Position numbers and translations under genes: made by a program
Source of the DNA: an uncultured Bacteroidales bacterium
Lineage (GTDB): Bacteria > Bacteroidota > Bacteroidia > Bacteroidales > Bacteroidaceae
NCBI GenBank assembly: GCA_902778625.1
Contig: CACYYM010000017.1
Location: forward strand, 62,001-126,000
Direction of reading: 5' to 3'
DNA length: 64,000 nt
Notes under the pieces: model-generated
Told to the model about the DNA's origin: nothing
What the model saw: the letters and a program-made list of their open reading frames with translations, nothing else
Database searches by the model: none
Shown here: positions 40,861 through 49,918 of the stretch, piece by piece
How the letters are laid out: every line of letters starts with the position of its first letter
Numbering within the stretch: position 1 is the first letter of the stretch

Positions 40861-41190
40861 AAGAGGTTAGAGATAATAGATAAAAGATAAAAGATAAAAG
40901 TTAAAAGTTGAGAGTTTAGAGTCAGTTCTAAAGTTGAGAGTTGAAAGTTTAGAGTTAATAGATAAAAGATAAAAGTTAATAGTTAAAAGTTGAGAGTTTA
41001 GAGTCAGTTCTAAAGTTGAGAGTTGAAAGTTTAGAGTTAATAGATAAAAGATAATAGTTAATAGTTAAAAGTTGAGAGTTTAGAGTCAGTTCTAAAGTTG
41101 AGAGTTGAAAGTTTAGAGTTAATAGATAAAAGATAAAAGTTAATAGTTAAGAGTTAAAAGTTGAGAGTTTAGAGTGTAGAGTTTAAGGGT
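40861..41190. repeat. 82-bp tandem repeat array before the GH20 gene
   Basis: The word GTCAGTTCTAAAG begins at 40921, 41003 and 41085, an exact 82-base period, within units of GTTGAGAG, GTTTAGAG, GTTAATAG and ATAAAAG. The array fills the gap between the BRO-Fic and GH20 genes. I see no promoter box of the TAnnTTTG type in it. Confidence 0.9.
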
Positions 41191-41214
41191 TTGAGAGTTG
41201 ACTTCGCTATCGTT

Positions 41215-42714
41215 ATGAAATATATTCTTATAGCATTTGCATTAGCCTTTGGGGTGATGAATGCTCTGGGACAGTCGAACTTGATTCCGGTGCCGGTGGA
41301 GTATTCTGTTAGCCCGGGTTGCATCAGCTCCAAGGAGATGGCTGGCCTGCACGAGAAGGTGCGCATTTCCCCCAAAGCGCTCCTCCGTCTTCTGAAGGAC
41401 AGAAAACTGGAAGATTGGCAGTTGAAGTCGGCCTACCAGCTGGAGCTGAGAAAGAAAGGCGTCAAGATTGTGGCAGCTGACGAGGAAGGTGTGTTCTATG
41501 CCCGTCAGACGCTCAGGATGATGGCCTCGATGGACAGCTCTGTAACCTGCTGCACCATCCTCGACTGGCCGCGCTTCCGCCACAGAGGCGTGATGCTCGA
41601 CGAGAGCCGCCACTTCCAGGGCAAGGCCTTCGTGAAGAAGCAGTTGGAGATGATGGCTTTGCTGAAGATGAACCGCTTCCACTTCCATCTGGTGGACAAT
41701 CCCGGCTGGCGTGTGCAGATTGATGCCTATCCCAGACTCACCAACCTGACTGCTTGGCGACCTCTGGCTTTCTTCTGGGACTGGGAGAAGAACGAGATAG
41801 GCGGGCCTTTCGTGAAGGAAGGTACGCCTGATGCTTATGGCGGATACTACACGAAGCAGGACATAGCCGACATCCTCTCCTTTGCCGAGGAGCGACACAT
41901 CGAGGTGATTCCGGAGATAGAGATGCCTGGGCATAACTACGAGACGCGATATGCCTTCCCCGAATTGGCCTGCAGTCTGCCAAATGGGGGGAAAGACCCT
42001 TGGGAACTGTGTCCGGGCAAGGAGAGTACCTTCGAGTTCTTGGAGAAGGTACTGCTTGAGGTGTTCGACATGTTTCCCTCGAAGTACATCCACATTGGTG
42101 GAGACGAGGCCAGGAAGAACAACTGGAAAATCTGTCCCGACTGTCAGGCCAGGATGAAGGCTGAGGGGCTGGAGAAGGTGGAAGAGCTGCAGAGCTATTT
42201 GATCAAGCGAATGGAGCGTTTTGCCCACGAACACGGCAAACGCATCATTGGTTGGGACGAAATTCTGCAGGGAGGCTTGGCTCCGGATGCTACCGTGATG
42301 TCGTGGCACGGGATAGAAGCGGGCATTCAAGCCGTCAAGGAGGGGCATGATGTCATCTTCACCCCCACACATTATTACTATCTCGACTATCATCAAGACC
42401 CTGCTCAGTTCCGAGCTGTTGGCCGCTATCTGCCTCTGGAGAAGGTCTATTCCTTCGAACCGATGGCAAAGGACATTTCCGAAGCAGATGCCCATCACGT
42501 CTTGGGTGTGCAGGGCAACCTGTGGACAGAGCACGTTCAGGACGCTTGGCATGCAGAGATGATGCTCTATCCGCGAGTCTTCGCCATAGCAGAAACAGGC
42601 TGGAGTCAGGCTGAGAAGAAGAATTGGCCCGACTTCGAGCGTAGAGCCTCAGTCCTGTCCGCAGAAGCCCGCAAATGGGGTTATACCGTTTATCCTCCAA
42701 ATTCGCAACAATAA
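41215..42714 (+). CDS. Secreted beta-N-acetylhexosaminidase, GH20
   Basis: 499 residues from ATG 41215; the upstream in-frame ATG at 41191 adds a poor pre-sequence. Signal peptide 1-20. An N-terminal GH20b-like domain (residues 20-120) is followed by the GH20 barrel. 'RGVMLDESRHFQGKAFVKKQLEMMALLKMNRFHFHLVDNPGWR' is the first barrel section, and 'IHIGGDEARKNNW' carries the catalytic Asp297-Glu298 pair. 'IIGWDEILQGGLAPDATVMSW' and 'GVQGNLWTEHV' provide the conserved Trp residues. It removes terminal beta-GlcNAc or GalNAc, in the periplasm or at the surface. It is followed 15 bases later by the GH89 gene, so both probably act on one glycan. Confidence 0.93.
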   Translation: MKYILIAFALAFGVMNALGQSNLIPVPVEYSVSPGCISSKEMAGLHEKVRISPKALLRLLKDRKLEDWQLKSAYQLELRKKGVKIVAADEEGVFYARQTLRMMASMDSSVTCCTILDWPRFRHRGVMLDESRHFQGKAFVKKQLEMMALLKMNRFHFHLVDNPGWRVQIDAYPRLTNLTAWRPLAFFWDWEKNEIGGPFVKEGTPDAYGGYYTKQDIADILSFAEERHIEVIPEIEMPGHNYETRYAFPELACSLPNGGKDPWELCPGKESTFEFLEKVLLEVFDMFPSKYIHIGGDEARKNNWKICPDCQARMKAEGLEKVEELQSYLIKRMERFAHEHGKRIIGWDEILQGGLAPDATVMSWHGIEAGIQAVKEGHDVIFTPTHYYYLDYHQDPAQFRAVGRYLPLEKVYSFEPMAKDISEADAHHVLGVQGNLWTEHVQDAWHAEMMLYPRVFAIAETGWSQAEKKNWPDFERRASVLSAEARKWGYTVYPPNSQQ

Positions 42715-42729
42715 AACTTAAATAAACTA

Positions 42730-44889
42730 ATGACTATGCACAAACAAATCTTTCATTCAATCCTGCTACTGGTCGTTTCGTTGGCTTTGATGTCGTTCAA
42801 GACAGCTGATGAACAGGCTGCAGAAGCCCTGGCTCGCAGAGTGATGGGCAGCAAGGCAAAAGCTGTTGTGTTCGAACAAATGGAATCGCCTGTTGATTCC
42901 TACGAACTGCTACAGGAGGGCAAGAAAGTTCTCATCCGAGGCAATAACGCCAATTCTATGGCAGTCGGCCTGAACCGCTACATCCAGCAGTATTGCCTGG
43001 CAAACGTGAGCTGGTTCGACTACAATCCCGTAGAACTTCCGAAGAAGATGCCGAAGGTTCCCGAAAAGGTGACGGGCAAGGTGGAAGTGCCTATCCGATT
43101 CTTCCTCAACTACTGCACTTTCGGCTACACGATGCCTTGGTGGAAGTGGCCACAATGGGAACGCTTCATCGATTGGATGGCCTTGAACGGCGTGAATATG
43201 CCCCTCGCCATTACGGGCCAGGAAGCAGTTTGGCAGAAGGTGTGGCGCAAGTATGGCCTGACCGATGAGCAAATCCGTGCTTACTTCACAGGTCCTGCCC
43301 ATCTGCCTTGGCAACGTATGATAAACATAGACCGCTGGCAAGGTCCGCTCCCGCAAAGTTGGATTGACGGACAGGCTGAGTTGCAGAAGCAAATCCTTAA
43401 GCGAGAGCGCGAACTGAACATGACGCCTGTGCTTCCTGCCTTCGCTGGCCATGTCCCCTCCGACTTGGAACAGGCCGTGCCTGGCATCAGAACCTCGAAA
43501 GTGAACCGCTGGTGCAACTTCGACGAGAAGTACCGCTGCACCTACCTGAACCCGTCAGACCCCATCTTTGCCCGCATCCAGAAGGATTTCCTCGAGGAGC
43601 AGACCAAGATGTACGGCACCAATCACATCTACGGCGTGGACCTCTTCAACGAAGTCTCGCCCCCATCATGGGAACCAGATTCGCTGGCCAAGATTTCAGC
43701 CGGTGTCTATCAATCCCTCGCAAGTGTTGACCCCGAAGCAATCTGGCTTCAGATGGCTTGGCTCTTCATTAGCAACAAGAGAGCCTGGACGCAGGAGCGC
43801 ATCAAAGCCTACCTTGGTGCCGTTCCCATAGGCAAGATGATTATGCTCGACTACGAGTGCGACTACACCGAGATTTGGCGTATGACGGAGCATTTCTACG
43901 GACACAAATTCATCTGGTGCTACCTGGGTAACTTTGGCGGAATGACGGAGATAGAGGGCGATTACAAACATAATGCGAAACTGATTGCCGGCGCGAAGAA
44001 GGAAGGTGGACAAGAGTTCGTGGGCATCGGCTCCACGCTGGAAGGCTTTGGCGTAAACGAGCCTATCTATGAGGCTTTGCTGACTCAGGCTTGGGACACG
44101 GGCATCGGCTTTGATGAATATATCGACAATATTGCAGACCGCCATTTGGGACGAGTGGATGCGAACTATCGGGCTTTCTGGCACACGATGGTGGACAAGG
44201 TCTGCACCACTCACACCAGTACTGGTGCTGCTGGCATCATTAACGCTCACCCCAACCTGGAAGGCGAATGGAACTGGACAACAGAGCTCCGCAAGGGCTA
44301 CGAAATCAAGAACCTCGACGAAGCATTAGCTATTCTGGAGAAGGTGGAAGGCTCGTCCAACTATCTCAAGTTCGACCTCGCCAACACACGTAGGCAGTCC
44401 ATTCGCAATAACGCTTTGGCCGTAAGGAAACGTTTCTCGGATGCTTATAAAGCAGGTGATAGAGAAGGAATGGTAGCGGCTTCCAAAGAGTTCCTGGGGA
44501 TGTGCGACAAGATGGTCTCGGAGGTGAAGAAGTGTCACGACTTCTCGCTCGACGACTGGATTCGTGATGCTCGTGCTTGGGGCACGACTGAGGCAGAGAA
44601 AGACTACTTCGAGATGAACGCCCGCACCATCATTACCGTCTGGGGCGACACGTACCGACTCACGGACTACGCCAATCGCGACTATGACGGCCTTGTGGAG
44701 ACCTTCTACAAAGTCCGCTGGCAGAAGTTCTTCGATGCCGTTCTGGCAGCTTATGATGCAGGCGAGCCGTTTGTCAACATGAAGGGTCCAAACATTCCCA
44801 AAGGCAAGACAAAAGAGGAATGCGAGCGTGCCCTGAAGTATGATGCCGAGATCTGGGACTTCGAAAAAAAATGGGCTCACATAAAGTAA
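42730..44889 (+). CDS. Secreted alpha-N-acetylglucosaminidase, GH89
   Basis: 719 residues with a signal peptide at 1-23. Typical NAGLU organisation: an N-terminal small domain, 'NYCTFGYTMPWWKWPQWERFIDWMALNGVNMPLAITGQEAVW', 'VDLFNEVSPPSWEPDSLAKIS' (catalytic Glu near 309) and 'GIGSTLEGFGVNEPIYEALLTQAWD' (second Glu near 437). It cleaves terminal alpha-GlcNAc, as in heparan sulfate or the alpha-1,4-GlcNAc caps of gastric mucin. Paired with GH20 and several sulfatases it points to host glycans. The second Met (42736) is an equally possible start. Confidence 0.93.
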   Translation: MTMHKQIFHSILLLVVSLALMSFKTADEQAAEALARRVMGSKAKAVVFEQMESPVDSYELLQEGKKVLIRGNNANSMAVGLNRYIQQYCLANVSWFDYNPVELPKKMPKVPEKVTGKVEVPIRFFLNYCTFGYTMPWWKWPQWERFIDWMALNGVNMPLAITGQEAVWQKVWRKYGLTDEQIRAYFTGPAHLPWQRMINIDRWQGPLPQSWIDGQAELQKQILKRERELNMTPVLPAFAGHVPSDLEQAVPGIRTSKVNRWCNFDEKYRCTYLNPSDPIFARIQKDFLEEQTKMYGTNHIYGVDLFNEVSPPSWEPDSLAKISAGVYQSLASVDPEAIWLQMAWLFISNKRAWTQERIKAYLGAVPIGKMIMLDYECDYTEIWRMTEHFYGHKFIWCYLGNFGGMTEIEGDYKHNAKLIAGAKKEGGQEFVGIGSTLEGFGVNEPIYEALLTQAWDTGIGFDEYIDNIADRHLGRVDANYRAFWHTMVDKVCTTHTSTGAAGIINAHPNLEGEWNWTTELRKGYEIKNLDEALAILEKVEGSSNYLKFDLANTRRQSIRNNALAVRKRFSDAYKAGDREGMVAASKEFLGMCDKMVSEVKKCHDFSLDDWIRDARAWGTTEAEKDYFEMNARTIITVWGDTYRLTDYANRDYDGLVETFYKVRWQKFFDAVLAAYDAGEPFVNMKGPNIPKGKTKEECERALKYDAEIWDFEKKWAHIK

Positions 44890-44896
44890 GGCTGAT

Positions 44897-45115
44897 GTGA
44901 TGATTACGGAGATAACGGAAGCTCCCTATTATGTGCAGGCTGACTCTCGTTTGGCAGCACCTCTCCTGAGCAAGCCTTTCAATCATGGAGAGATTGGCAT
45001 CCTGATGCGGAAAGGACAGGACGACCTGCTGCAAATGGTGAACGGCATCATTCGGAAGATGAAGCGGAACGGCACGCTTCGACGTCTGAAGAAGGAGTGG
45101 GGGGTGAGAAGCTAG
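44897..45115 (+). pseudogene. C-terminal remnant of a solute-binding (SBP_bac_3) domain
   Basis: 72 residues with GTG 44897 or ATG 44900 as nominal start. 'YYVQADSRLAAPLL...FNHGEIGILMRKGQDDLLQMVNGIIRKMKRNGTLRRLKKEW' matches the last third of periplasmic amino-acid-binding domains: the final lobe and the 'G.L..L..kW' end. The rest of the domain and any signal peptide are missing. Probably a gene fragment left by deletion, expressed if at all only by readthrough from GH89. Confidence 0.6.
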
Positions 45116-45136
45116 CTATTCAAAATTTTACTACAG

Positions 45137-45553
45137 ATGAACCAAACTGACATTCAAGCCCTAAAGGATTTCTTCCTGCATGACGAGTTCGCTCGGCAGA
45201 ATGGGATAGAGATAGTAGAGATAGCAGAATGTTATGCTCGTACACAAGTTCGCATAGAGCCCCGCCATCTGAATGCTGGCGGCTATGTGCAGGGAGGCTT
45301 GCTCTTCACGCTGGCTGACTTGGCTTTTGCTGCTGCCACCAATAGTCATGGCACCCTGACTGTTACATCTACAGCCAACATCACTTTCGTTCGTGGAGCC
45401 AGCAAGGGCATCATCTCGGCTCAGGCTCAGGAACTTGTGAACCACCATCATCTGCCCTTCTGCGAAGTTCGAGTAACAGATGAGGCTGGTAATCTGCTTG
45501 CTATTTTTACAGCCAGTGGCTATCGCAAGGAAGGCATCCCATCCATAAGTTGA
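45137..45553 (+). CDS. PaaI-type hotdog thioesterase
   Basis: 138 residues. Hotdog fold signature 'LNAGGYVQGGLLFTLADLAFAAATNS' (residues about 48-72, with the active-site Asp in the long helix) and 'SANITFVRGASKGIISAQAQEL'. It hydrolyses acyl-CoA or aryl-CoA thioesters in the cytoplasm. The residues fit the PaaI/YbgC-like group; the substrate is unknown. It starts 22 bases after the SBP remnant and 30 bases before the DUF1080 gene, so it may be cotranscribed with surface enzymes without sharing their role. Confidence 0.88.
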   Translation: MNQTDIQALKDFFLHDEFARQNGIEIVEIAECYARTQVRIEPRHLNAGGYVQGGLLFTLADLAFAAATNSHGTLTVTSTANITFVRGASKGIISAQAQELVNHHHLPFCEVRVTDEAGNLLAIFTASGYRKEGIPSIS

Positions 45554-45582
45554 CCATTCATTAATCTTAAAAAAGGAAGAAT

Positions 45583-46209
45583 ATGAAAACAAAAGTTATG
45601 CTGCTTTGTTGCTTCGTCTTGCTGACCATTTCTTGCAGTCAGAAGAAGATAGCGCTTTTCAACGGACAAGACCTCTCGGGTTGGGTATTTGTAACAGACG
45701 AGAACAGTCAGGAAGATGCCAGCCAGACATTCACCTCTTCTGACGGGCTGATACGCATCTCGGGTCAACCATTCGGATATATGCGAACCGAACAGAAGTA
45801 CTCCGACTTCGTGCTGCATACAGAATGGCGTTGGACTGCTGAACCTGCAGACGGAGGCATCTTCGTTATGCTTCAGGAAGGCGACCAAGTTTGGCCTACA
45901 GGCTTACAATGTCAGATGAAGGGCGAGGATTTAGGCGTGCTGATGGGTGGCATTCCTATCGAAGGCGTGGACGCTCCCAATGGATTCTACAAGAAAGAAC
46001 TTGTGGATGACACGAAGGTCGAGAAACCTGCAGGAGAGTGGAACGAGACGGAGATTTCTTGCCTGGGTGGGCATGTGACGGTCACGATAAATGGCGTGAT
46101 GGTGAACGAAGCCCAATGTGAGGCTAAGGAAGGATATATCGGCTTCCAGAGCGAAGGAGGTCCCTTGGAGTTCCGTAATGTATATCTGACTCCCGTAGCT
46201 GCAAAGTAG
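45583..46209 (+). CDS. DUF1080 (3-keto-glycoside hydrolase-like) lipoprotein
   Basis: 208 residues. The lipoprotein signal 'MLLCCFVLLTISC' predicts lipidation at Cys18. The body is a DUF1080 concanavalin-like domain: 'ALFNGQDLSGWVFVTDEN', 'YSDFVLHTEWRWTAEPADGGIFVML', 'GEWNETEISCLGGHVTVTINGVMVNEA', 'GYIGFQSEGGPLEFRNVYLTP'. Some family members hydrolyse 3-keto-glycosides; others only bind glycans. Sulfatase genes follow, which suits a role in glycan breakdown at the cell surface. Confidence 0.88.
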   Translation: MKTKVMLLCCFVLLTISCSQKKIALFNGQDLSGWVFVTDENSQEDASQTFTSSDGLIRISGQPFGYMRTEQKYSDFVLHTEWRWTAEPADGGIFVMLQEGDQVWPTGLQCQMKGEDLGVLMGGIPIEGVDAPNGFYKKELVDDTKVEKPAGEWNETEISCLGGHVTVTINGVMVNEAQCEAKEGYIGFQSEGGPLEFRNVYLTPVAAK

Positions 46210-46278
46210 GAATGCTTTATATCTGCTTCCCCAGTATGATTTCTCAATTTCTCAAGAAGGAAAAAATTATATGTTCGC

Positions 46279-47766
46279 ATGAAACTATCCGGTCTGTTGC
46301 TTCTTTCTCCAGTTTGTTGTTTGGCTCAAAAGCAAGTCAGGCCGAACATACTTGTTGCTATTGCGGACGACCAGTCCTATCCCCATGCCTCGGCTTACGG
46401 TTCGACATGGATACACACGCCAGCTTTCGACCGTGTCGCTTCGGAAGGATTACTCTTCAGCAATTGCTATGCTTGTTCCCCCGGCAGCAGCCCTTCGCGA
46501 GCCAGCATGCTTACAGGTCTTTTCCCCTGGCAGATTGAGGAAGCAGGGACACATGCCAGCAGTTTCCCCTCGAGATATGTCTGCTATACCGATGTTCTGC
46601 ATGAGGCAGGCTATCAGGTAGGCTATACAGGAAAAGGGTGGGGGCCGGGCGACTGGAAGGTGTCGGGCCGAACACAGAACCCAGCAGGACCGGAATACAA
46701 CAGGCATCGGCTCGAGCCGCCAGTCAAGGGTATTTCGGATATAGACTACTCAGCCAACTTCCGAGCCTTTCTCGATTCCCTTCCGTCGGACCAGCCATTC
46801 TGCTTTTGGTATGGAGCCAACGAGCCCCATCGCCCATATACGCGTGACGCTTGGAGAAAGAGCGGCAAGACGGAAGCCAGTGCAGAAGTGCCAGCCTATC
46901 TGCCTGATGTGAAAGAAGTCCGTGGAGACTTGCTCGACTATGCCTTTGAGATAGAATGGTTCGACAACCACCTCGGGCAAATCATTCAGGAGCTGGAGAG
47001 GCGCGGCATGATGCAGAACACTATTATTATCGTGACGGCCGATAACGGATTGCCCTTCCCAAGCGCTAAAGCAAATTGTTATGATGCAGGCATACATGTT
47101 CCATTGGCCATTTGCTGGCAGGGACACACTCTTCGTCACGGCATAGAGCAGACGACAGTCAGTCTGATAGATATCTTTCCGACCATTATGGAACTGACAG
47201 GAACTCCGAACTCCTCAATTCCTCTTTCCGGTCTGAGTCTCGCCCCCTTGCTTGGCTTAGGGGAAAACGAATACAAGCCCCATGAAATCTACAGCGGAAG
47301 GGAGCGGCATTCATATGCCCGTCCGAACAATTGGGGCTATCCCATTCGCAGCATGCGGCAGGGAAAGTATCTGCTCATACACAATTTCCATCCTGAACGC
47401 ATGCCTGCAGGAGATGCCCTTCCGCAAGGAGAGAGCAACCCCGTGAACGGCTATTGCGACATAGACGGCTCGCCATCCAAGAAGTTCATCATAGAACATC
47501 GTGCAGACTCGGCCTTTGTACCTTATTTCCGTCATGCAACCCAGCAGCGTCCTGAGTATGAGCTTTATGATGTCGAATGCGATCCGGACTGCATGAATAA
47601 TCTGGCAGAAGCACCATCCTGCAGAAGTGTCCTGACGCAGATGAAGAAGAAGCTATCCCGTTCACTTCGTAAGATGCACGACAGCCGAGCAGGCAAGAAC
47701 CCCGAAATATGGGAGTCATATCCGCGCCTGAGAGGGCCGATGAGGAGCTTCCCTGAAGAAATGTGA
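46279..47766 (+). CDS. Secreted S-type sulfatase
   Basis: 495 residues with a signal peptide at 1-16. Sulfatase core: 'RPNILVAIADDQ' (metal Asp pair), the active-site signature 'SPGSSPSRASMLTG' with Ser70 as the formylglycine precursor (S-x-P-S-R), 'IVTADNGLPF' and 'CDPDCMNNLAEAPS' near the end. The Ser form requires the radical-SAM maturase anSME, which is not in this window. 'YTGKGWGPGDWK' stands where many sulfatases have GKWH. Probably removes sulfate from host glycan sugars in the periplasm. It starts 69 bases after the DUF1080 gene. Confidence 0.92.
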   Translation: MKLSGLLLLSPVCCLAQKQVRPNILVAIADDQSYPHASAYGSTWIHTPAFDRVASEGLLFSNCYACSPGSSPSRASMLTGLFPWQIEEAGTHASSFPSRYVCYTDVLHEAGYQVGYTGKGWGPGDWKVSGRTQNPAGPEYNRHRLEPPVKGISDIDYSANFRAFLDSLPSDQPFCFWYGANEPHRPYTRDAWRKSGKTEASAEVPAYLPDVKEVRGDLLDYAFEIEWFDNHLGQIIQELERRGMMQNTIIIVTADNGLPFPSAKANCYDAGIHVPLAICWQGHTLRHGIEQTTVSLIDIFPTIMELTGTPNSSIPLSGLSLAPLLGLGENEYKPHEIYSGRERHSYARPNNWGYPIRSMRQGKYLLIHNFHPERMPAGDALPQGESNPVNGYCDIDGSPSKKFIIEHRADSAFVPYFRHATQQRPEYELYDVECDPDCMNNLAEAPSCRSVLTQMKKKLSRSLRKMHDSRAGKNPEIWESYPRLRGPMRSFPEEM

Positions 47767-47911
47767 TTTTTCCAAAGTCTTCAATCTTTCTGTGACCAAT
47801 AGCATTAAGGATAGAATCTTAAATCAATTTAATATATCGTCGTCGAGTCGGGTGGGGGATTGAGTTTTTTTGCTAAAGTTTGCTTTCGACAGGTATTTTC
47901 TTGTTGAATTA

Positions 47912-47943
47912 TTGCGCTTTTTCGGAAATAAGCCTTAACTTTG
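47912..47943 (+). promoter_or_regulatory. Promoter of the DUF6377-type regulator gene
   Basis: TTG 47912-47914, a 21-base spacer and TAACTTTG 47936-47943. The leader to ATG 48008 is about 57 bases. Confidence 0.75.
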
Positions 47944-48007
47944 CGGCAGAAAGACGGCAAAATGTGCGGAATTTAGCCTTCTGCCCAAACGTTGTCATGC
48001 ATTTATT

Positions 48008-49672
48008 ATGAGCAGACACATTCGACATATAGTTGCATTCGTAATCATTCTTCTCTTGGTTGGCGCCTATCTCTACAGCACACGAAATGGCCAAAAAGAA
48101 ATGAGTGACGACAATCGCCGTGAATTGAATATTCTGGATGGGCTAATAAAGAAAAAACTTTTCTTTCGCGACAGCTTGAAGTGCCAGATGGACTCTGTCA
48201 TGCTGCAACTCCATAAGCATACCGATTACAGTGACGAGTTCAGGTATTACACCAACCGCCGAATGCTTCAGGATGCCCAGATGTTCTCGTATGACTATGC
48301 CAGCGAGTTCTCTCAAAAGATGCGCATGATATCCGATGAGATTGGTGATGGAAACTTGATGGCTGAGTCGCGCATCCTCTCCAGTTTCAACATGGCGCAG
48401 GCCTGTCTGTTTGTCGAAGCACTGGACATGCTGAAGTCTGTCGATTTGGAATTTCCTAATGTAAATGACAGCATTCTCGGTCTGTACTATTTCTATTATG
48501 GCATAACCTATCAACGCCTTGCAGTATATGTGAATGACTCCATCAATGCCAAAAGATACAACAATCTGGGCATAGAAATGTTCCGTAAAAGTCTGGACTA
48601 TTCAAAAGACCAGGGAATGAACAATTTCGTTTTGGGAAGAGTGTATGGCAGGCAAGAAAAGTATGATGTGGCACAAAAGTATTTCGAAGAGGCTTTGAAG
48701 TATATCAGGAAGGATGACAACATCCTCTACACGCTCGCCAATGCCTCTTTGGGAAAGTGCTTCAAGCATCAGGGCAAGCACGAACAGGCCACACTTTATT
48801 ATATCGAGGCCACCAAGAATGACATCCTGAATGCCCAGAACTCGTCCATCGCTATCATCGACCTTACAGAGCATCTTTTCAAGCAGTATCATCTGACTCA
48901 CAATGTGAGCAAATACGTAAACATTGCCATAGAAAACGGCGAGTTCTATGGGATGCGTTCGCAGATTACCCACATCGACAAAATCATTCCAGACATTACG
49001 AAAGAGAAATCCAGGCAGAATGCCATCCTGATTGTCTTCCTGATTGCCACAGTCTCCCTTTTCTTCTTGTATATTCTGTATATTCTGTTTCGCAGCGAGA
49101 AGAACCTGAAGCTGCTGAAGAATCATATTGATTTGACTGAAAAGGTGAATAGCGAGAACACGCTCCTTCATGGCGAGAACGAAAGCCTGTCCAGAGCCAA
49201 CACATTGTTGCGCGACTCCAATCGGCTGAAAGACGCGTATCTGGGTAAGCTCCTTGAGTCGAACTGCGAGCTTACGAACATGTTTGAGGAGTTTGCCATC
49301 AAGGCAGATCAGAAACTGAAGAAGTCACAATATGAGCAGGTACAGAAATCCATAAAGGAGTTGCAAAAGAGTTTCAGCAAGAAGGAGCAGTTGGATAGGC
49401 TTGATGAGTTGCTTATGTCTATGTTCCCGACTTTCAGTGCCGATTTCAATGCGCTGCTTCTGCCTGAATATAGAAAGCATGAAGGGGATACTCTCCTGAC
49501 TCCCTCCATGCGCATTTTTGCCCTTGTCCGGCTTGGAATAACAAGCAACCACCAAATAGCACGCGTGTTGAACTATTCATACAACACCATTCTGAACTAT
49601 AGGGTTCGCACTCGTGCAATGGCCATTAACGCCGACACTTTTGAGCAAGATGTTCAGAAAATAGGCACATAA
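48008..49672 (+). CDS. DUF6377-type membrane TPR regulator with C-terminal HTH
   Basis: 554 residues. A membrane helix at about 8-26, then a periplasmic helical TPR-like region (residues 60-330: 'NNLGIEMFRKSLDYSKDQGMNNFVLGRVYGRQEKYDVAQKYFEEALKYI'). A second helix at about 336-360 leads to a cytoplasmic coiled coil ('LTEKVNSENTLLHGENESLSRANTLLRDSN'). The end, 'LTPSMRIFALVRLGITSNHQIARVLNYSYNTILNYRVRTRA', is a LuxR-like helix-turn-helix. This layout fits the DUF6377 regulators of Bacteroidetes, which often sit in glycan-utilisation loci. It probably senses a glycan or a binding protein and regulates the neighbouring sulfatase genes. Confidence 0.85.
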   Translation: MSRHIRHIVAFVIILLLVGAYLYSTRNGQKEMSDDNRRELNILDGLIKKKLFFRDSLKCQMDSVMLQLHKHTDYSDEFRYYTNRRMLQDAQMFSYDYASEFSQKMRMISDEIGDGNLMAESRILSSFNMAQACLFVEALDMLKSVDLEFPNVNDSILGLYYFYYGITYQRLAVYVNDSINAKRYNNLGIEMFRKSLDYSKDQGMNNFVLGRVYGRQEKYDVAQKYFEEALKYIRKDDNILYTLANASLGKCFKHQGKHEQATLYYIEATKNDILNAQNSSIAIIDLTEHLFKQYHLTHNVSKYVNIAIENGEFYGMRSQITHIDKIIPDITKEKSRQNAILIVFLIATVSLFFLYILYILFRSEKNLKLLKNHIDLTEKVNSENTLLHGENESLSRANTLLRDSNRLKDAYLGKLLESNCELTNMFEEFAIKADQKLKKSQYEQVQKSIKELQKSFSKKEQLDRLDELLMSMFPTFSADFNALLLPEYRKHEGDTLLTPSMRIFALVRLGITSNHQIARVLNYSYNTILNYRVRTRAMAINADTFEQDVQKIGT

Positions 49673-49841
49673 AGCCTTTGTCTGCGTCGCTTTTGCTTCT
49701 ATATTTCATATATATATCACCCATAAAATATATCTTTTGTTCATTATGTATATTGTTTTTATTCAACAATATACATATTATGTCGTGTTATATTATGAGT
49801 ATATATTTTTGTAGCTGCGTATAAGTAAACACAAAAAGTGC

Positions 49842-49849
49842 TAACTTTG
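49842..49849 (+). promoter_or_regulatory. -7 box of the sulfatase-GLUG gene
   Basis: TAACTTTG, perfect consensus, about 70 bases before ATG 49919. The -33 region lacks a well-placed TTG. Upstream (49700-49800) the sequence is AT-rich with ATATAT runs. Confidence 0.6.
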
Positions 49850-49918
49850 CAGCACAAAACCTATTGATTTAACTAAATATAATGATGAAACAATAAGCAG
49901 TTTTAAGGTAAAAAGATT

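Noticed and set aside
40861..41190. Possible CRISPR array
   Set aside because: The 82-bp units are continuous repeats without unique spacers, and no cas genes are in the window.
44897..45115. Intact small regulatory protein
   Set aside because: The sequence matches only the C-terminal third of a solute-binding domain and lacks a signal peptide, so a fragment is more likely.
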